Source: an uncultured Oscillospiraceae bacterium (lineage in GTDB: Bacteria > Bacillota > Clostridia > Oscillospirales > Ruminococcaceae). From it: DNA of 9,499 bases. Within the stretch, counting starts at the first letter, position 1, and each line of letters starts with the position of its first letter. The notes beneath the pieces are model-generated. The model searched no databases. It was given only the letters and a program-made list of their open reading frames with translations, and had not been told where the DNA came from. Location: contig USFO01000066.1 of NCBI GenBank assembly GCA_900553955.1, positions 1-9,499 of the forward strand, given 5' to 3'. Below, one piece after another: positions 6,238 to 9,499 of this stretch. Made by a program: the position numbers and the translations under genes.

Positions 6238-6924
6238 TTATCCTATGATTGCGCTTACAAGCCAGTTTATCGGCTTAGTCAAAAAGTCAAGTCCGCCGGT
6301 GACAATGTTATCCACAAACGAAATCGGCATATCGAGAAGTCCGAGCCAAAGAATAATGAAAAACGCAACGAAAATATAGCGTTCGTACTGCATTATTTTG
6401 AAATAGGTTTTCTGCGGCAGAAAATAGGTTGCGATACGAGAGCCGTCAAGAGGCGGTATGGGAATTAAATTGAATACGCCGAGAGAAATATTTATGCTCA
6501 TGGCGTAAAAGAAGAATGTGGAAAGAGTCGTCACGAACGCTGTGCCGAGTCCTATATACGCAAGCAGCGGGGTGAGCTTGTAGCCCACCATGGCAAGGAA
6601 CGCCATTCCGATATTCGAAAGCGGACCCGCCAGTGCGGAAAGCATCATACCCTTCTTTGGATTTTCAAAGTTGAGGGGGTTAATCGGCACCGGCTTCGCC
6701 CAGCCGAAGCCGAAAAGGATAATCGCCGTCGTACCTATGGGGTCGAAATGTGCAAGGGGGTTCAGCGTAAGTCTGCCCTGCCGTTCGGCGGTATGGTCGC
6801 CCATACGCATGGCGGCATAGGCATGAGCACATTCGTGTATTGGCAGCGCCGTGAGCGCAATTATAAGGCGAATGAGCAATATATAAAGCATTGACTGAAA
6901 ACTCATTTGAAAAATTGAAGGCAT
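6238..6924 (-). CDS. Site-2 protease-like M50 membrane metalloprotease
   Basis: Polytopic zinc metalloprotease of the M50/S2P type, which cuts substrates within the membrane. The 228 residues contain HECAH (30-34; His30, Glu31 and His34 in the HExxH zinc site) in the first long helix, the GRLTLNPLAHFDPIG segment (50-64), GWAKPVPINP (74-83) and the third zinc-ligand motif NLIPIPPLDG (152-161, Asp160). Several more hydrophobic helices follow. No PDZ domain is present, so it belongs to the compact S2P group rather than RseP; substrate unknown. ATG start with AGGAG (CTCCT at 6931-6935) 6 nt upstream. It is the first gene of the operon and sits immediately upstream of scpA, a recurring clostridial order. 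A link to the anti-sigma protein nearby is possible but unsupported. Confidence 0.9.
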   Translation of the reverse strand: MPSIFQMSFQSMLYILLIRLIIALTALPIHECAHAYAAMRMGDHTAERQGRLTLNPLAHFDPIGTTAIILFGFGWAKPVPINPLNFENPKKGMMLSALAGPLSNIGMAFLAMVGYKLTPLLAYIGLGTAFVTTLSTFFFYAMSINISLGVFNLIPIPPLDGSRIATYFLPQKTYFKIMQYERYIFVAFFIILWLGLLDMPISFVDNIVTGGLDFLTKPINWLVSAIIG

Positions 6925-6965
6925 AGTATTCTCCTGTAATAAATTGTAGCATAGTTATTTATTTT

Positions 6966-6994
6966 ATTATATAAGAAAAGAAATGATTTTACAA
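6966..6994 (-). promoter_or_regulatory. Promoter of the M50-scpA-scpB-ytfI-gerW-dacF-rluB operon
   Basis: Reading the minus strand, TTGTAA (6989-6994) and a perfect TATAAT (6966-6971) are 17 nt apart, followed after about 40 nt by the M50 protease start. No other comparable promoter was found within the seven-gene run, so one transcript probably covers it; sporulation-specific internal promoters were not excluded. Confidence 0.75.
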
Positions 6995-7032
6995 GGGCGA
7001 GAGGCTTTTGTAGGGCAAAACCGGGCGTAAAT

Positions 7033-7080
7033 TTTTTGTAAACACGATTTTTTGAAGCTTCGGAACAAAATTTACAAAAA
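7033..7080. repeat. 10-bp inverted repeat between divergent promoters
   Basis: TTTTTGTAAA (7033-7042) and TTTACAAAAA (7071-7080) form a perfect inverted repeat around a GAAGCTTC palindrome (7054-7061), whose centre is within 1 nt of the larger dyad's centre. It lies between the divergent promoters of the M50 operon and rpmB. It could be a protein-binding site or a chance feature of AT-rich DNA. Confidence 0.45.
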
Positions 7081-7106
7081 TCACTGTATTTTTTGTACTT
7101 AAACCC

Positions 7107-7135
7107 TTGCTTTTTTATATTTTATCTGATAAAAT
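7107..7135 (+). promoter_or_regulatory. Sigma-A-type promoter of rpmB
   Basis: TTGCTT (7107-7112) and TAAAAT (7130-7135) are separated by 17 nt, with T/A-rich DNA upstream. The start of transcription should be near 7141, about 35 nt before the rpmB start codon. Confidence 0.72.
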
Positions 7136-7175
7136 ATGAATGTTGACTTTCTGAAAGAACAAAGGAGGTGCCATT

Positions 7176-7364
7176 ATGGCAAAATGTGATTTCTGCGGAA
7201 AAGGTGTTACCTTTGGTATCAAAGTCTCCCATTCCCACAGACGTTCCAACAGAACCTGGAAAGCTAATGTCCGTCGCGTAAAAGCTGTTGTTGACGGTAA
7301 ACCCTGCCATGTTTACGCTTGCACTCGTTGCCTGCGCTCCGGCAAAGTCACCCGCGCTATCTGA
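7176..7364 (+). CDS. rpmB: 50S ribosomal protein L28, zinc-ribbon form
   Basis: Structural protein of the large ribosomal subunit. The 62 residues begin MAKCDFCGKG, continue with HSHRRSNRTWKANVRRVK (18-35), the family core, and end ACTRCLRSGKVTRA. Cys4, Cys7, Cys49 and Cys52 form the C+ zinc-ribbon version; many bacteria also carry a Cys-less paralogue that replaces it under zinc limitation, none of which is visible here. ATG start with a near-perfect AAAGGAGGTG (7161-7170) 5 nt upstream, as expected for a highly expressed ribosomal gene. It is transcribed alone from its own promoter and ends in a terminator, divergent from the M50 operon. Confidence 0.97.
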   Translation: MAKCDFCGKGVTFGIKVSHSHRRSNRTWKANVRRVKAVVDGKPCHVYACTRCLRSGKVTRAI

Positions 7365-7389
7365 CACCGAATTGATTTTTAGCTTATTT

Positions 7390-7419
7390 AGCCCTTCCGA
7401 GCTTCGGCAGGGCTATTTT
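7390..7419 (+). terminator. Intrinsic terminator of rpmB
   Basis: AGCCCT and AGGGCT form the outer 6-bp stem, then one mismatch, then CCGA/TCGG closing a 3-nt loop (7390-7414), followed by ATTTT. It begins 25 nt after the rpmB stop codon. The T-run is short and interrupted, so read-through is likely and a second terminator follows. Confidence 0.75.
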
Positions 7420-7484
7420 CCGTGTTAGAGCGCAGTGTATTTTTCTGCGAGGAAATTTCCGCACCGCCGAAAGCGGTAAGATTA

Positions 7485-7525
7485 AGCATCGGGAAATGCC
7501 TTCGGGCTTTTCCCGGTGCTTTTTT
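7485..7525 (+). terminator. Strong terminator with a UUCG tetraloop
   Basis: AGCATCGGGAAA (7485-7496) pairs with TTTCCCGGTGCT (7509-7520), 12 bp with one T-G wobble; after one T-T mismatch, GCC/GGC closes a TTCG tetraloop. The stem is followed by TTTTT. It insulates the sigma factor operon from rpmB. Confidence 0.9.
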
Positions 7526-7571
7526 ATGCTCAAAATCAGGCATAATTCGATATATTTTATGTCAAATCGGG

Positions 7572-7600
7572 TAGAAATCCCCGCCGTAACTGGATATAAT
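7572..7600 (+). promoter_or_regulatory. Candidate promoter of the sigma/anti-sigma operon
   Basis: A perfect TATAAT (7595-7600) lies 17 nt after a weak -35 (TAGAAA, 7572-7577), giving a leader of about 90 nt. No SigI-type (ACCCCC/CGAA) or clear ECF autopromoter was found, so self-activation cannot be read from the sequence. Confidence 0.4.
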
Positions 7601-7697
7601 AAATTTGAGGGAAAAATTTTTCTTTTCGTGCAATGAAAAATAATTTTTGTTGTCTATATAGGTGAAAGGCCTTTACACAGCGGGAAAGGAGGTTGCT

Positions 7698-8258
7698 ATG
7701 AAAGATATTGATATAATCGACCTGTACTGGGAACGAGACGAAAGCGCGATTGCCGCCACCGCGGAAAAGTACGGTAACTACTGCCACACAATCGCATATA
7801 ACATTCTGCGAAGCAATCGGGACGCGGAGGAATGTACCAACGATACATATTTGGGTGCGTGGAACTCAATTCCCCCAAGCCGCCCGAACCGTTTGTCAAT
7901 CTACTTAGGTAAAATCACACGGAACCTCGCCCTTAACCGCTACAAGCGATACGCCGCCGAAAAACGCGGCTGCGGACAGGTCGAGCTTGTGCTGTCGGAG
8001 CTTGAAGCCTGCATTCCCGCAAACACGAACGTGGAGCAAGCCGCGGAGGAAAAGGAGCTTATCTCCGCCATTGAACATTTTCTCTATTCAAAGCCGAAGC
8101 TGAACCGCAATATCTTCGTTCGCAGATATTGGCACCTCTATTCCATAAAGGATATTGCAGAGGCGTACGGAATAAGCGAAAGCAAGGCGGCGTCCATGCT
8201 CTTTCGTATGCGAAACGAACTGAAAACATATCTTGAAAAGGAGGGTATCATGCTATGA
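7698..8258 (+). CDS. ECF-like sigma-70 family RNA polymerase sigma factor
   Basis: Alternative sigma factor that would direct RNA polymerase to a small regulon once released from its membrane partner. The 186 residues carry region 2 (about 8-90: DLYWERDESAIAATAEKYG, YCHTIAYNIL, then DAEECTNDTYLGAWNSIPP for core and -10 contacts and LGKITRNLALNRYKR) and region 4 (about 112-182), with the helix-turn-helix YSIKDIAEAYGISESKAASMLFRMRNELKTYL for the -35. There is no region 1.1 or 3, as in ECF sigmas. Start: ATG at 7698, with AAAGGAGG (7685-7692) correctly spaced; the frame extends upstream to a GTG at 7662, but that would put the ribosome binding site inside the gene. The stop overlaps the next gene by 4 nt (ATGA). 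Similar sigmas are numerous in Oscillospiraceae and Lachnospiraceae, usually beside a membrane protein of the type found here; the regulon is unknown. Confidence 0.88.
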   Translation: MKDIDIIDLYWERDESAIAATAEKYGNYCHTIAYNILRSNRDAEECTNDTYLGAWNSIPPSRPNRLSIYLGKITRNLALNRYKRYAAEKRGCGQVELVLSELEACIPANTNVEQAAEEKELISAIEHFLYSKPKLNRNIFVRRYWHLYSIKDIAEAYGISESKAASMLFRMRNELKTYLEKEGIML

Positions 8259-9499
8259 AAGCCGAAATGCTTCTTTATTCCATGGGAAACATAAACGATG
8301 ATTTAATTGCAGACGCGGAAAAAGATATAGCCGTAAAGAAAAATTACGGCTTCGCCAAATTGGGCATGGCGGCGGCCTGCCTTGCGCTGATTGTCTGCGC
8401 CGGTATCGCCTTGGGCATCGCCCGCGGCGGCGCTGCGGTGGGAGCGTTCACCATGGACGTAAACCCCGGAGTCGAATACACCGTAGCCAAAAGCGGAGTG
8501 ATAAAAGACGTTCGCTTTTTGAACGACGATGCGGAAAACGCCCTCTGCGGCGTTGATTTGAAAAAGCAGAGCGTGGAAACCGCTCTGACCCGAACCGTCG
8601 ATGCGTATAAAACCTGCGGATATATGGAAAACGGAGAAGCGGCGGTTCTGATTTCCTTTGATTCCCGGATAAACGGAAACTCCGAGCTGAAAGAAGCTCT
8701 TTCCGCGGAAATCAAGGGTGCCTTGGAGCAGACCGGCGCTGTGGGAACGCTGGTTTTTCACTCCGAAAACGCAGATAATGCCGAGGCCGCAGAGCTTGCA
8801 AAACAGCTTAATATCTCCGTTGGAAAAGCGGATTACATCCTTGCCGTTTCAAATGAAACCGGCTTGCCCGCAGACGAGGTCGCTCTTATGCCCCTCGATG
8901 AGCTTTTGAACCACCAAGAGAATGCAGACCCCGACACAAAGAGAATTATCACCTTAGAGGAAGCGAGGGAAATCGCGCTGAAGGACGCGAAGCTTGACAA
9001 AACGGCGCAGAAAATCGTGTTCACGAGGGAGGAACTCATTCAGCTTCTGAACAAGCCCTGCTATGTCTTTGAATTTTACACCGGAACCAATCAGTATTAC
9101 TATCAGATTGACGCGAGAAGCGGAAATATAATCAGTGCGGAGAAATTCATCACCCTTGCCGAAGCAAAAAAAATCGCCGTGGACGATGCGGGCTGCCAAA
9201 ACAGAGTGACCTTTATCGAGGAATCCCTCACCGCAGGCGGCATAAAAACGCCCTACTACCGCCTTGTGTTCGCCGACAACAGAACCCGGTGGACCTACCG
9301 CATTGACGCTGTGCTCGGCATAGTGCTCGATAAAAGCCAAGAGTATATCGGCACCGTAGAATTCATTTCTTCGGAGGAAGCTAAGCAAATCGCACTTAAA
9401 GACACCGGACTTGACAACGAGGCGCAAAAAATCGTATTCACCAAAGTCGAGCTGAGCCGCAATCAGGGCAAACCCTGCTATATCCTCGAATTTTATACC
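8255..9499 (+). CDS. Membrane anti-sigma protein with RsgI-like and PepSY domains (3'-truncated)
   Basis: Probable membrane anti-sigma factor for the upstream sigma. The frame is open to the right edge (415 codons seen). ATG at 8255 overlaps the sigma stop; GGAGG at 8240-8244 gives 10-nt spacing. Order: cytoplasmic tail of ~37 residues with LLYSMGNINDDLIADAEKD (6-24); one membrane helix (about 38-56, AAACLALIVCAGIALGIA); an RsgI-like extracytoplasmic domain (about 64-225) with DVNPGVEYTV (68-77), FLNDDAENAL, and LNISVGKADYILAV near its end; then PepSY repeats at about 231-296, 299-366 and 370-415+. PepSY domains are known as protease-inhibitor or envelope-sensing modules. Repeats 1 and 3 are much more alike than either is to repeat 2. 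The tail resembles a short GxIDDxxIxEA motif common in Clostridia behind such sigmas and is not a classical anti-sigma domain, so sigma binding is inferred from gene order and coupling. The C-terminus lies outside the window. Confidence 0.82.
   Translation, partial: MKAEMLLYSMGNINDDLIADAEKDIAVKKNYGFAKLGMAAACLALIVCAGIALGIARGGAAVGAFTMDVNPGVEYTVAKSGVIKDVRFLNDDAENALCGVDLKKQSVETALTRTVDAYKTCGYMENGEAAVLISFDSRINGNSELKEALSAEIKGALEQTGAVGTLVFHSENADNAEAAELAKQLNISVGKADYILAVSNETGLPADEVALMPLDELLNHQENADPDTKRIITLEEAREIALKDAKLDKTAQKIVFTREELIQLLNKPCYVFEFYTGTNQYYYQIDARSGNIISAEKFITLAEAKKIAVDDAGCQNRVTFIEESLTAGGIKTPYYRLVFADNRTRWTYRIDAVLGIVLDKSQEYIGTVEFISSEEAKQIALKDTGLDNEAQKIVFTKVELSRNQGKPCYILEFYT

Larger units (their letters stand above)
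7365..7697. other. 333-nt gene-free stretch between rpmB and the sigma factor gene
   Basis: No credible coding region. The left half (to 7525) holds the rpmB terminator, small hairpins (TGCGAGGAAATTTCCGCA at 7446-7463 and ACCGC/GCGGT at 7463-7477) and a second strong terminator. The right half (7526-7697) is AT-rich and holds the candidate sigma-gene promoter, a short CGGG/CCCG hairpin (7568-7583), a GAAAAATTTTTC palindrome near 7611-7622 and the leader of the sigma gene. No riboswitch consensus was recognised. Confidence 0.7.

Noticed and set aside
7662..7697. Upstream GTG extension of the sigma factor by 12 residues
   Set aside because: The AAAGGAGG ribosome binding site lies inside this extension and is correctly spaced for ATG at 7698, where the family sequence begins.
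7526..7697. Possible riboswitch or SigI-type autopromoter in the sigma leader
   Set aside because: No known riboswitch consensus was recognised, and an ATCCCC stretch lacks a matching CGAA -10 at the right distance.
8303..8761. Minus-strand frames of 152 and 123 codons within the anti-sigma gene, with a further minus-strand frame at 8954-9427
   Set aside because: They lie opposite a frame that is open for 415 codons and shows clear domains; the sigma coupling supports the plus-strand reading.
1..9499. CRISPR arrays, tRNA/rRNA genes, insertion sequences, attachment sites
   Set aside because: No regularly spaced direct repeats, cloverleaf sequences, transposase motifs or flanking terminal repeats were found by eye.

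Overview
The window looks like a chromosomal stretch from a spore-forming, clostridial-type Bacillota, probably of the Oscillospiraceae/Ruminococcaceae kind. The signs are the ytfI-gerW (ytfJ) sporulation pair, a zinc-ribbon L28, strong AGGAGG-type ribosome binding sites, frequent TTG/GTG starts, mid-range GC, and a sigma factor/anti-sigma pair of a type common in that group. No rRNA, tRNA, CRISPR array, insertion sequence or phage gene was seen.

Layout. Positions 3-902 (+) hold the C-terminal 299 residues of a type II topoisomerase A subunit (ParC-like), followed after 26 nt by a small two-helix membrane protein (929-1228). After a 12-bp hairpin and an intergenic region, a clear promoter drives monocistronic secG (1464-1709), which ends in two terminators; the second also serves the opposing operon. 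Positions 6924 down to 1799 (-) form one tightly packed seven-gene operon: site-2 protease-like M50 metalloprotease, scpA, scpB, DUF2953 protein (YtfI-like), gerW/ytfJ, a D,D-carboxypeptidase (DacF-like) and an RluB-type rRNA pseudouridine synthase. Gaps are short or are ATGA/11-nt overlaps, with one good promoter at 6966-6994. Divergently, rpmB (7176-7364, +) has its own promoter and a terminator. A 333-nt gene-free stretch follows, with a second very strong UUCG-loop terminator. The window closes with a translationally coupled pair (7698-9499, +): an ECF-like sigma factor and a membrane anti-sigma protein, open at the right edge, that joins an RsgI-like extracytoplasmic domain to at least three PepSY domains.

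Functionally the left two thirds are housekeeping: DNA topology, Sec export, condensin loading, cell-wall trimming, spore germination and ribosome maturation. The right end is accessory and is the most interesting part. Its sigma factor should be held by the membrane protein and released by an outside signal, perhaps after self-cleavage at an Asn-Pro bond in the RsgI-like domain. The short cytoplasmic tail of the membrane protein does not look like a classical anti-sigma domain.
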